Origin: UBA4582 sp047630175 | Lineage (GTDB): Bacteria; Pseudomonadota; Gammaproteobacteria; Pseudomonadales; Azotimanducaceae | Direction: 5' to 3' | Length of the DNA stretch: 16,387 bases | NCBI GenBank assembly: GCA_047630175.1 | Contig: JBLHVI010000067.1 | Coordinates: 1-16,387 of the forward strand | Shown: positions 1 to 9,200 of the stretch, in pieces | Layout of the letters: every line of letters begins with the position of its first letter | Position numbering within the stretch: the first letter of the stretch is position 1 | Position numbers and translations under genes: made by a program | The notes under the pieces: model-generated | The model's database searches: none | What the model saw: the letters and a program-made list of their open reading frames with translations, nothing else | What the model was told of the DNA's origin: nothing

Positions 1-11
1 GGTGCCTTGAT

Positions 12-575
12 ATGAATTGGAAGGGAATTTTCTTCATTAGTGTTATCGCATACGCTGGCTATCAACACTTCAATCGAAACGATTCTAGTCAGTTTTTTGC
101 TAACCACACGGTCGATGGGCTGGTAGAAATGAATGGTTATCAAATTACGCCATTACAGCCCTTTGAAATGCAAGCTCGTATACTCTCTGCTAAATCATAT
201 TCACATGATCAAGAGTCTGATTTGGTTCCAATCGATTTAGCGTTAGGTTGGGGTCCAATGGCAGATCTCAATGTGACGAATAAAATCACTATTACGCAAA
301 GTAACCGATGGTATCACTGGCATGTTGATACGCTCCCTATTGCTAGGCGTGAGATTGAAACCCATAGTGCTAATATGCACCTGATTCCTGCTACACCAGA
401 AATTGCACAAGCCATTCAATCTGCAAAAGAAGGCAGTATGATCGAGTTCGAAGGTGATCTTGTTGAAGTACGAAGCGCAGAGAAAAATTGGCACTGGAAA
501 AGCTCACTCACCCGCAAAGATACGGGTGCTGGCGCATGTGAATTAATCTTAGTTACTTCTTTCCGTCAACTTTAG
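12..575 (+). CDS. Membrane-anchored hypothetical protein (187 aa)
   Basis: The function is unknown. The first 18 or so residues (MNWKGIFFISVIAYAGYQ) form a short hydrophobic segment after a single Lys, which looks like an uncleaved membrane anchor or signal peptide. The rest would then lie in the periplasm. The body holds a Trp-rich, conserved-looking C-terminal stretch (NWHWKSSLTRKDTGAGACEL, residues about 156-175) that I associate from memory with small uncharacterised gammaproteobacterial proteins. The start is the ATG eleven bases into the window, so upstream signals and any operon partner cannot be judged. The gene looks more AT-rich than the genes to its right. It ends about 120 bp before the IS91 relic, so it may mark the conserved flank of the accessory region. 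Expression and partners cannot be inferred. Confidence 0.75.
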   Translation: MNWKGIFFISVIAYAGYQHFNRNDSSQFFANHTVDGLVEMNGYQITPLQPFEMQARILSAKSYSHDQESDLVPIDLALGWGPMADLNVTNKITITQSNRWYHWHVDTLPIARREIETHSANMHLIPATPEIAQAIQSAKEGSMIEFEGDLVEVRSAEKNWHWKSSLTRKDTGAGACELILVTSFRQL

Positions 576-698
576 TTTCCCTTATGTAAGGTGTGGCTTT
601 ATCAGCGCCATTATTTTACTGGCTCCATGTTTTGACGTTGATCGGTATTTAAACTGAAGGCTTCATTCTGTTGGCGTAGTTGTTTTGCATTGCTCACA

Positions 699-825
699 TG
701 GATAACTCATAGAGGCAGCGCTCACGGTGTTAACGGATTCATCGACGTTAAAATCGAGCGAGAGTGTGCGCTTCGTCGACGATAAGTAAGCCGTCACGTT
801 CTAGTCGGCGAATGACACGGCGCTC
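699..825 (-). pseudogene. Fragment of a second IS91-type transposase fused to the first
   Basis: Reading the minus strand past the end of the neighbouring relic gives RVIRRLERDGLLIVDE. After a frameshift it gives SLDFNVDESVNTVSAASMSY. Both stretches resemble an internal piece of the neighbouring relic (VVRHLEREGLLIPD and later DNVSAASIRY), so this is a second, diverged copy of the same transposase segment rather than its continuation. It is joined at about 820-830 to the ATRPAICLER end of the first copy. In an intact protein this segment lies well upstream of that point. Recombination between two related IS91 elements, or a deletion between tandem copies, would produce this order. It is non-functional. 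Confidence 0.6.
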
Positions 826-1590
826 GAGACAGATAGCAGGTCTGGTGGCTTACCTGCATAGACGTTCCAATCGATCCCGCTGATACGACTGACAGGACGC
901 AGCTGCGTTGAGCGAAAAGCCGCCACGAACCTCGGTCAAAGCGTTGTCGACCATGTCCGTTTGGATAAACGATGGATCATGTAATGTTAGTGTACGGTTA
1001 CCTGAATGAGGTTCGATTGCAATACGGTAACGGATTGATGCGGCACTGACATTGTCGATTGGTTCACGAAAGCCAAGGTCAAGCCATGATTGGTCTGGAT
1101 CGGGAATGAGCAGGCCCTCTCGTTCCAAGTGCCGTACTACGTGCTGGATCAGTCGATTAAGCAAGGTCCGCTGCTCAGTTTGATTTGGTGCGGTTACGCG
1201 ACGAAATTTGGCTTTGCCTTTTTCGTTAACAGTGCAGACACCAACGAGTGCGATCATGTGAAAGTGAATATTAAAATTCAACGCACTCCAAAATCATTAT
1301 GCCAGCGTCACAACACCGCTTCGTGTGCCACTTGCTCTGGTGAAGCCAGCGCGATGAATAAGGTCTGTTTCTATTGCGCCTATAGTCGTAGCGAGGCATC
1401 GGCGAAGCGTGTCGGGCTGACGAGCAAAAAGTAGACGTAGGGGTCACAGAAAACTGAATACCCATTGTCGCACCGGCACTTTAGGAATTACATGGTCAAT
1501 CAGGTGTGCCGATCTTTACCATCCGCCGTGCACCGCAGGAGGTGCAGCGCAGCTTTTACGAACGCTGGTAGGTCGTGTTTTGGCACTGTG
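826..1590 (-). pseudogene. Degenerate IS91-family (Y2, rolling-circle) transposase
   Basis: On the minus strand, codon-by-codon reading recovers most of an IS91-type transposase in order. First come remnants of the N-terminal zinc-binding region (KHDLPAF, then CTSCGARRM in another frame, about 1520-1580). Then come AHLIDHVIPKVPVRQWVFSF, LRLLFARQP and GFTRASGTRSGVVTL. The hallmark block SALNFNIHFHM follows near 1250-1290, then a GLLIPDPDQSW segment, and finally SCQSYQRDRLERLCR and ATRPAI. The reading is broken by a frameshift near 1510-1545 and by stops at 1444-1446, 1294-1299 (two adjacent) and 850-852. The pair at 1294-1299 falls where the family has Gln-Arg, as expected if CAA and CGA decayed to TAA and TGA. 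The 850 stop replaces the Tyr expected in LCRYATRP. The C-terminal third is missing. Family assignment is from remembered motifs. Confidence 0.8.
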
Positions 1591-1865
1591 ACCTCGATCG
1601 CCCGTTAAAGCGCAGCAAAGCCCATCAATGCTGTCCACTGCAGATCTATGTTCACTTGGCGAGTGTAAAAAATATTGCGGCGAAGCTAACGCCATGAAAC
1701 TGGGGCGGATCAGACTTAGCCTAAATAGGGCCTCTGCAGCACACTGGCGGTTGGTGGCGCTTGGCGTGGGTTGATTACGCAAACAATAAAGCCTTCTTGC
1801 TCAGCGACTAAATACCCTCAGGAGTTGTATCGCTGGTTATCAACCGTAGGTAGAATGCTATCACT
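1591..1865. other. Intergenic stretch upstream of the STAND gene
   Basis: No convincing gene is seen here. A minus-strand frame is open over 1516-1782, but its left part overlaps the transposase relic in the wrong frame and the rest resembles nothing I recognise. It may contain further decayed transposon DNA. A TAGAAT hexamer at 1851-1856 could be a -10 element for the STAND gene. It lies only 10 bases before the ATG, which would imply a nearly leaderless transcript, and I see no good -35 at proper spacing. There is no clear Shine-Dalgarno directly before the ATG at 1866. Confidence 0.35.
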
Positions 1866-4526
1866 ATGGAAAAAATCCGAATATTTATTGCATCGCCTTC
1901 TGATGTAGCTGAAGAACGTATACTCGCCTATCACGTCATTGAGCGATTACGGGCCGAATTTGCTGCTGTCGCCGATGTGCGATCCGTTATCTGGGAACAT
2001 GAACCGCTGTTGGCGACAGCTGACTTCCAGTCGCAGATTGGCACTCCGGCCACATCAGATATTTTTGTGATGCTGATGTGGTCACGATTTGGCAGTCCAT
2101 TGGGAGCAGAGTTCACCCGTGCTGATGGCTCGCGCTATGATTCCGCAACCGAGTATGAATTTGAACAAGCCATGACGGCTTTCAATACTACTGGTACGCC
2201 CAAAATGCTGGTGTACCGAAAAACTACGGTGCCCAGCCTTTCCGACGAATCCTCAATGGCGCAATACGACGCCGTTGATCGTTTTTTCACCAAGTGGTTC
2301 ATTAACACTGATGATCAGACCGCCAAGGCGGCATTCCACAACTTTTCAGACGTGGCGCGTTTTGAAGATGTTCTTGAGATCCATTTACGTAAATCATTGC
2401 AGGGCTTTTTGCCCAATCCTACTAATCTGCCGGCGGCGGTTAACGCCTTTATAGGGCGCGGCGAGCTCACCGATAAAGTGCTGGAGATGTTGCGCGGCGA
2501 TGAGTTTCGGCTGGTAGCGTTGGTGGGTCCAGGTGGCGCGGGTAAATCAAGACTGGCGGTGCACTTGGGCAATGAGTTGTTACCCCAATTCGAAGACGGC
2601 GTTTTTTTTATATCCTTGGCCGCAGTTACAGACCCCGAGCTTGTCCCTTCTGCGATTGCCAATACGCTGGGCATTAAGTTGTCGGCTGAGCCTGAGTTGG
2701 TCAGCGTTATTCGCGATCTGAAGCGCAAGCGCATGTTGCTGCTGATGGATAATCTTGAGCAGGTTCAGGCTGCCGGCAAATACCTGAGTGAAATTTTGGC
2801 AGAGTGCCCACAAGTCCGAGCCATTGTCACCAGTCGTGAGGCCTTGCGTTTGCGCGGAGCAAGTACTGTTCGCGTGCCGCCACTGGCCTTGCCAGGCAAG
2901 GGATCAACAGACTCTCTGCCAGATTTACAGCAGTATGAGGCGATACGGCTGTTTGTCAGCCGCGCCCAGGCAGTCAAGGACGATTTTGAGCTGACGGCAG
3001 ACAATGCCAAACATGTCATTGATATATGCCGGCGGGTTGATGCCTTGCCGCTGGCTATTGAGTTGGCGGCCTCACGGATTCGCTTAATGAGTCCAGAGCG
3101 TTTGGCGCTGGCTCTGGCACAGCGTTTCAGGGTGCTTACCGGTGGTGCAGATGACCTGCTCGACCATCAAAAGAGCCTGCGTGGCCTTATCGCCTGGAGT
3201 TATGATCTGCTGGATGAAGCGGAAAAAACCCTCTGGTGCCGCCTGGCGATTTTTGCTGATGGCTGTGAAATTGAAGATGCTCAACTGGTCTGTGATCCAG
3301 CAAATGACTATTTTATGGAACTGGATATTGAGCCGCTGGTGGATAAGAGCCTGATCAGCATTCAGCATGATGCTTCTTCAGGTCAAGCCCGTATCACCAT
3401 GCTTGAGTCTCTTCGTGAGTTTGCCCGTGAACAGTTACTGCAGAGTTCCGAATACAACGTTCTCCAGCAGCGCTACTGTGACTGGTGTATAGAAATTGGC
3501 TTTATCAGCGAAGACACGGCAATGAATGCCGGTTTCGAACAACGCCTAGGGCGACTCGATGGGGAGGTGAACAATTTACGGTCCGCTCTGGACTATTGTC
3601 TGGTCGAAAAACAGGCAGAAACAGCCTTGCGCATCTGTGGCGGTCTTTACCAGTATTGGTTGGCACGAGGTCTGTTGATCGAGGGTGAACGCTGGATCGA
3701 CAAGGCACTGGCGTTAGGCGGCGACGAATTAGGCGCTATGCGGGGTCGTGCATTAAAAGGCTTAAGCACCCTGCTGCGTTTTCAACATCGGCTGGATGAT
3801 GCGGAACGTCACGCCAATGCAGCGCTGTATATCTTCACCCATCTTGACGAGCAAAAAACACGCGCCAACGTTCTGTGTGAACTTGGCGCCATTAGTCAAC
3901 ATCGCGGTAACTTTGACGCGGCCACTGACTACCTCAACGAGTGCATGACGCTGACTCGTGCTCAAGTTGTTGCTGACCAGAGTCTGTCTTACTACTTGAT
4001 TGTTCGTGGGGTTACTGAACACCTGCAAGGCGATCTTGGTGGTGCCAAAAATTCTTATATGGAAGGCTTAAGTCTTGGCCAAGCAGCAGGTGATAAATCC
4101 CGCACAGCCATGGCACTGTTGAACCTCGCAGAAATTATTGAAGAGGAAGGCAAGTCCAGCCAAGCGTACACCTATTACCGCGATAGTTTGCAAATCTGGG
4201 GTGAGTTGCGACACAAGCTCGCCGTGGCGCGCTGTGCCGAAATGCTTGCCGGTCTCGAAGTGCGCATCAACAATCGACCAGAGGAGGCGTCGTTTCTGTT
4301 TGGCGCAGCACAAGCCATTCGCGAGGACCTGGATGTACCCGTTGAACGCTACAATATGCCGCGGTTTACCGCTGATGTTGAGCTAACATTGGCGGCAGTT
4401 GACCAGCAGGAGCCGCTGGCGAGCTGGAATGCCGGTCGTGCGCTGGGCTTTGAAGGTATTTTGCGCCACGTTCAAGCTGGTGCAGATAATAATCGTCAGG
4501 AATTTTTGTCTGCAGATGGTATCTAA
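1866..4526 (+). CDS. STAND ATPase: DUF4062 - NB-ARC-like - TPR protein (886 aa)
   Basis: This is a probable cytoplasmic signal-transducing ATPase of the STAND class, which sense a trigger through C-terminal repeats and act through an N-terminal domain. Residues 2-110 carry the DUF4062 opening (RIFIASPSDVAEER, then SDIFVMLMWSRFGS); this domain is thought to be related to TIR-like folds. Residues about 200-420 are the ATPase: Walker A GPGGAGKS at 221-228, Walker B LLLMD ending at Asp295, a sensor-type TSR at 322-324, and a GLPL-like ALPLAIEL near 393-400. A winged-helix-like region follows to about 520 (LIAWSYDLLDEAEKTLW). From about 590 to 800 there are helical TPR-type repeats such as ARANVLCELGAISQHRGNFD. 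The frame is intact. The protein also resembles LuxR-type ATPase regulators in the ATPase part, but I see no C-terminal HTH. It converges on the patatin gene. Its trigger and effector activity are unknown. Confidence 0.88.
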   Translation: MEKIRIFIASPSDVAEERILAYHVIERLRAEFAAVADVRSVIWEHEPLLATADFQSQIGTPATSDIFVMLMWSRFGSPLGAEFTRADGSRYDSATEYEFEQAMTAFNTTGTPKMLVYRKTTVPSLSDESSMAQYDAVDRFFTKWFINTDDQTAKAAFHNFSDVARFEDVLEIHLRKSLQGFLPNPTNLPAAVNAFIGRGELTDKVLEMLRGDEFRLVALVGPGGAGKSRLAVHLGNELLPQFEDGVFFISLAAVTDPELVPSAIANTLGIKLSAEPELVSVIRDLKRKRMLLLMDNLEQVQAAGKYLSEILAECPQVRAIVTSREALRLRGASTVRVPPLALPGKGSTDSLPDLQQYEAIRLFVSRAQAVKDDFELTADNAKHVIDICRRVDALPLAIELAASRIRLMSPERLALALAQRFRVLTGGADDLLDHQKSLRGLIAWSYDLLDEAEKTLWCRLAIFADGCEIEDAQLVCDPANDYFMELDIEPLVDKSLISIQHDASSGQARITMLESLREFAREQLLQSSEYNVLQQRYCDWCIEIGFISEDTAMNAGFEQRLGRLDGEVNNLRSALDYCLVEKQAETALRICGGLYQYWLARGLLIEGERWIDKALALGGDELGAMRGRALKGLSTLLRFQHRLDDAERHANAALYIFTHLDEQKTRANVLCELGAISQHRGNFDAATDYLNECMTLTRAQVVADQSLSYYLIVRGVTEHLQGDLGGAKNSYMEGLSLGQAAGDKSRTAMALLNLAEIIEEEGKSSQAYTYYRDSLQIWGELRHKLAVARCAEMLAGLEVRINNRPEEASFLFGAAQAIREDLDVPVERYNMPRFTADVELTLAAVDQQEPLASWNAGRALGFEGILRHVQAGADNNRQEFLSADGI

Positions 4527-4899
4527 CGGTCTAATAACTGATGTAGGTTTTCAGCGTCGGTGAGGTAGGCCAAAAGCCGTCGCGATAGACTGAATTTCGA
4601 CTACCTCCATGGCACGGGTATTACCGTTGGCTGCAGCGATGCGTACCGGGATTGGACAAAATGCTCGCCGTGTTCCTTGTCAAAGAATCCGCTGTCAGTA
4701 CCGTCAGCTTGTCCCGACTTGGCCCGTCTTTGCATCATAGACAGCTCCATGATGAGTCTGCTCGGTATCAGCCTGCTGCTCGGCAGCAGCGAATAATGTT
4801 TAAGCATGATGAGCTTCTTTAGTTGTATGCATATAAACAGCGTCTGCGGCTCTAGGCCCCGATGTCAGTCGACATGCAGGGTGCGGAATCAGATGTGTG
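4527..4899. other. 373-bp convergent intergenic region
   Basis: This is the tail-to-tail gap between the STAND and patatin genes. A 68-codon minus-strand frame with an ATG start (4601-4807) is present, but I recognise no family in it and it has no strong ribosome binding site, so I do not call it a gene. A short GC-rich inverted repeat at 4773-4789 is the only structure noticed. No T-rich intrinsic terminator was found for either gene. Confidence 0.4.
4773..4789. repeat. Short GC-rich inverted repeat (7-bp arms)
   Basis: CTGCTGC and GCAGCAG are perfect inverted arms around a three-base TCG loop, between two convergent genes. This could help end transcription in either direction, but no run of T follows on either strand, so it does not qualify as a classical intrinsic terminator. 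It may be chance. Confidence 0.3.
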
Positions 4900-5898
4900 C
4901 TATTGGGCAGCGCCGGCATGCAATGCTCTGGCCTCATGCACACCCGCCATAAGTTGCTCGATCTGTTCAGCAAACTCTTCGAACCAGAGGAATGCGTAGG
5001 AACGCAGGTCTTCTACCCTGACTTCAGTGGTGTTATCGACCTGCATCAGCTTGCGGGGCAGTTTGCCGTCGATCCGCAGGTAGCGTGCACCCAAGAGTTG
5101 CTGGCACTGGCGTGGACTGACGGCGGAACTGGCGGTCATCATATGATCGAAAAGCCCGTTTCTTATCCAGCCCAGTATCCCCCAGTCGCGTGAAGCCATG
5201 CCTATTTTGTCGCGATCTTCCTGACTAAGGTCGTGTAATGGTTTACCCGTGCCCAATGACACCATCCAGATATCCTCCAGCTTATGCCCGAGTTCCAATG
5301 CCTCGCTGATGGCGCAATGGCTGGGGTCATTGGTCGCTAAAGCGCCGTCTACTAACCAGCGGCGTTTTGGTGCAGTGGTGGATATTGTTGGATAAATTGT
5401 TGGCGCCGCAGTCGCTGCGTCACAAATCTCTGCCAGCAGCGGATTGTAAGCTGCATCGTGATTACTATTGTTTTTGAAGGTGACCAGTTCCCGATTAATG
5501 AAGTCATACGCAAGAATCAGAAGGTGTTTATCTTTTATATCATTGATGAATACGCCATCGAAATGTGTATCAAGATGGGCGCGCTTGCGTGTGCCATCGT
5601 ACTTAGGTTGATTCTGGAAGCGACCTAACAATTTGTCCCAGATGGATTTGTCGAAATAGTGCTTGGTCATGCCGGCAGCCGAATATTCATCCAGTGCAAG
5701 TACTTCCAGAGTGCCCGCGTCCTTTGCCAGGTAGGCGGCCACAAGCGCCCCGGTGCTGACGCCGGCAAAAAAATCAAACTCATCGCGAATCGACAGGTTG
5801 CCATCACGTTCAAGGTAGTGCAGCACGCTGGTAGGAATGACACCACGGCTACCGCCACCGTCGATGCACAAAATAAAAATTGGTCCCTTCTCGGACAT
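4900..5898 (-). CDS. Patatin-like phospholipase (332 aa)
   Basis: This is a predicted serine acyl hydrolase that would cleave acyl chains from membrane lipids. All patatin catalytic elements are visible: the oxyanion-hole loop DGGGSRG at residues 13-19, the nucleophile elbow GVSTG at 46-50 with Ser48, and the Asp184 of the dyad in LVDGAL. The CDAATAAPTIYPT stretch at 159-171 before the Asp is also typical. There is no signal peptide or membrane span, so it should start in the cytoplasm. The length fits a stand-alone patatin domain with a short C-terminal helical extension. The ATG at 5898 is preceded by a moderate purine-rich site (CAGGG, about 11 bases upstream). Related patatins serve as membrane-damaging effectors in CBASS and other immune loci. 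No CD-NTase gene lies here, so that role is not shown. A housekeeping lipase role is equally open. Confidence 0.9.
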   Translation of the reverse strand: MSEKGPIFILCIDGGGSRGVIPTSVLHYLERDGNLSIRDEFDFFAGVSTGALVAAYLAKDAGTLEVLALDEYSAAGMTKHYFDKSIWDKLLGRFQNQPKYDGTRKRAHLDTHFDGVFINDIKDKHLLILAYDFINRELVTFKNNSNHDAAYNPLLAEICDAATAAPTIYPTISTTAPKRRWLVDGALATNDPSHCAISEALELGHKLEDIWMVSLGTGKPLHDLSQEDRDKIGMASRDWGILGWIRNGLFDHMMTASSAVSPRQCQQLLGARYLRIDGKLPRKLMQVDNTTEVRVEDLRSYAFLWFEEFAEQIEQLMAGVHEARALHAGAAQ

Positions 5899-6293
5899 GC
5901 AAAGCTACCCTGCCTGTTAATTATTCAAGGGGGTAAGATCCTCTCTCTCAGAGTGATAAGCAAGGTGTTTGTTGTGCCACAGCGGCCCTGGAAGATGCGC
6001 CCACAATATTGGCGGCATGCCTGAAATGTGTGGCGAATTTCCAGGGTGTTAGTGTGATGTGCAGACACTTTAAGCGCTGCAGTCATACAAAAAATGCACA
6101 GCACAAAAGTGCCCTTTACCGGTTACGCCGACCTAATCGAGTTGAGATCTCGTTTTCAAGCGCCTATAAGCAATTTGTTAAGAATCATTAGGCCGCCTAT
6201 GTTACTGTTTGTCGTCACTTATGAGCTCGAAAAATACCCAGCTTCAACCTAATTGTGCCTGTATTACCACCTAATCCAACGGAAATTTCGGCT
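5899..6293. other. 395-bp divergent intergenic region
   Basis: This stretch separates the patatin start (minus strand) from the giant peptidase start (plus strand), so promoters for both should lie here. Short frames such as 6009-6191 have no recognisable content. A candidate sigma-70-like pair upstream of the peptidase is listed separately. I found no clear operator palindrome, riboswitch or small RNA. Confidence 0.45.
6175..6203 (+). promoter_or_regulatory. Candidate sigma-70-type promoter for the giant peptidase gene
   Basis: TTGTTA at 6175-6180 and TATGTT at 6198-6203 are separated by exactly 17 bases. Each matches four of six positions of the -35 and -10 consensus. This would start a transcript near 6210, giving a leader of about 85 bases before the ATG at 6294. 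The match is moderate and such pairs also arise by chance in AT-rich intergenic DNA. Confidence 0.3.
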
Positions 6294-9200
6294 ATGCAGT
6301 ATGTACCTTACAGATATCTAGTATCCCTGTGCGCGCTGTTTATCGGAGCTTTTTTATGGGCTGCGCCGGCTTTTTCGGCCCACTACGAAACGACCTTGCT
6401 GTTGTGCCCGCCGAATGACCAGACCTTTGATGGGTCCTGTGATGCGGATAACGGCTCCAGTGCGGCGCCTTATGTAGAGCGTGTGGTTTTTAACTGGTCG
6501 ACGAACAAGGAAGGCGGGTTGTTGGGGGGGGCTAACACCTACTCCTTTACCGATTTCCCCGACCCCTCGCTGCTTGAGAGCGCGCTGGCTGCAGACCCCG
6601 ATTCGCCAACTAACAACGTGGTTGTAATGACGAATAAACGCAGTGGTTCACTGTCTTGGGCTGGTACAACTGTGGATTCGGGTAATGCTGTATTCCCTTT
6701 GACGGCGACTAATAGCAGAATCACGGTACGCGTTTATTCTCCAGAAGTGGGCATTCCCGTTCGACTTAAGGTCGAAGATGCCACCGATTTTGCCTGGTCT
6801 GTGGAGACCGAGGCATTCACAACAGTAGCAAATTCCTGGGAAACGTTGACGTTTGATTTCAACAATCATGTGCTTGGCACCGCAGCGTTAAACCCCACTT
6901 ACACATTTGACACCTTGTCCATTTTCTTTAATTTCGGCACCGATGGCGACACTGCTGGCGACCAGACCTATTACTGGGATGATGTGACCTTTATTGGTCC
7001 TGTAGTCAGGACTATTGATTTTGATTCCTACTTGGTTGATCAAAGCGATTTGTCGAGTTTGTCGGTGGAATTTTTTGCGCCCAACGCACTGCCGGCGACT
7101 GGTGTATGTCTGCTACTCGAGGGTAACGTAGATGCGTGTGAAGCCGTGTTCTTTGACAATATCATGGCGGCAGGCAACGTGCTGCCCTTCGGTGGAATAT
7201 TGAGGCCCGATACCGATCCCCAATGGGATTTTAGTCTGGGAGCCAACCCGTCGCTGAAACAATTCCGCAACTCCTTTTCCGGCTCTGTCCCTGCGCTTGG
7301 TGAAGTCTATCGAATATTTAATGCGGCTACGCTTGCCATCGACAATGAAGTCAATATCACTAAATTTGTTGATGGCGTGGAGACGTCATTTGGCCCCCGT
7401 CAGTTGGCATCGCAGACAACCGTCAAGAGCCCATTGACTGCTCCACAGGCCTTCGAAGTTGACGGCGTTTACTATGTGCGCGGTGATACGTCAGAAACCT
7501 TAGTTGTACCGTTTAGTCAGGCACTGTACACATCTGAAAAGATAAGTGTAGCGACCCAAAATACCTACTCCGGTCTGGTGGAGGTTTTTGTCTCCGGATC
7601 AGGTGAGACCAACGGCCGCTTTCTAAATGATGCGCTATATGTCTATGCCGATAGCAATCGTACGCCATTGGTGCCAGCAAGCGCTACCGACCGGCAACTG
7701 GCGCTCGACACCAAGCCGATAATATCGGAGTGGTGGCTGGGGAATGAATTGGCCAAATCTTTGATGGTGTTTGACGCCCGCGAAGGACTTAGCTTTCCTT
7801 CTGGAATGGGTGGCCTGCCTGCATTCCAGGCGGATCACAACTACAGTTTTGTTGTCGACCTTACGCAGACTGTTGCAGCGAAAGCAGGCGAACCATTACC
7901 TGCGGCGATGAACTTTGCGAATACTCAGAATTATTACGGCGTTGAATATTATACCAGTGGCGCCTATACCATCAGTGTTTCACAGCTTGAAGTCGCGGTA
8001 CCCTTGACAATTATAAGCCCTGTTGCGGATATCATCTTGGAAGAAGACGTGGGTTCCGGTTTGATTGAATTTAGCCAAGTATTCAGCGCTATGGATGGCG
8101 TCACTGTAACGTTTGAGATTGATACACAGGGAACCGGTATTAGGTATGTTGTGGGTGGCTATGTTGATGATGGACAGCGCTTGGTTGTCGGTAATAATGC
8201 CAACCAGCATGGCTATGGGGACGTTACACTGCACGCAACAGATGGTTTCTCTACGGTCACAGCACCACCTTTCAGAGTCACTATCACGCCTGTTAATGAC
8301 GCGCCGGTAGCTCTGTATTTGCCTGCCCAGCTGGGCATACCGCAGGCTTTGCAGCTGGACGAATCTTTTTTGATTACCAGTTATGATCTCACTGAAGGCG
8401 ACGGCGTCAGCGACCAGGATGCCTACCAAAATGCGCGTTTATTCTGGGACGTTGATCATGAAGCAACAAATTATGGTGGTGAGGATGTAACGACGGTTAC
8501 TGGTCAGAGCTCTGACGACGCCATTGTCAGCATTATCCGTGAACCTGGTGGCTTGCGAATGACCGGTAATAGCCCCGGTACCGCCGAAATTACCCTGACT
8601 GCCACCGACACGGGCGGCCTGACGGCTGAGCAGCGCTTCTCGGTTGAAGTGTTCGGCAGCGTAGGGCTCTTGCAAGTGATAAAGGATCCAGACAATGGCA
8701 CTTTTTTTGCCGCCGTTGTCACCGGCAAGGCCGGCGCGACATTACAAACCTTGGAACTGCTCACCGCTGATAGCTGTGTTGATGGTCAGCTGGTTGATCC
8801 ATTGGTGGTGAGGGAATTTGACATAGGCACCGCTGCGACAGTGGCCATAGAGGCGACAGCGACGACAGATGCGATAGCGGCACAACCAGCCATCGTCGGT
8901 TTTGACGAGGACGGAAAAGCGTTAATCGTGAGCCTTGTGGCAGCTGATGTCAGCGGGTCCAGTGCGCCAGTATCGGCTTACCTGGCCGCGCGTATCAAGG
9001 GGGGCGGGGCTACCAGCGACGCAACCACCTGCATGGTAACGGGCAGTGACAATGATTCCTGGGTCCGTGCCACGACTCTTGATGTCTCCACGGGTACGGC
9101 CAGCACCCCTGGCTATGTTGATCGCCAAGGCAACGCCCGCTGGTACAAATTTGTGATGCCACCGGGCGCTAAGGCCAAAATTGACTTGTCCAGTCTGCCG

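Noticed and set aside
1516..1782. 88-codon minus-strand open frame
   Set aside because: Its left end reads the zinc-finger part of the IS91 relic in the wrong frame. The remainder shows no recognisable domain.
4601..4807. 68-codon minus-strand frame with ATG between the STAND and patatin genes
   Set aside because: No family, no clear ribosome binding site and a weak, low-complexity-free but undistinctive peptide. It is kept only as a remark in the intergenic entry.
4900..5898. Complete CBASS operon
   Set aside because: No CD-NTase, Cap2/Cap3 or HORMA/TRIP13 gene occurs in the window. The cyclase-like domain at 13707-15521 is class III-like, distant and apparently lacks a metal-binding motif.
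6255..6293. GTG start at 6255 for the giant peptidase
   Set aside because: It adds 13 Pro-rich residues ahead of a normal signal peptide that begins cleanly at the ATG at 6294.
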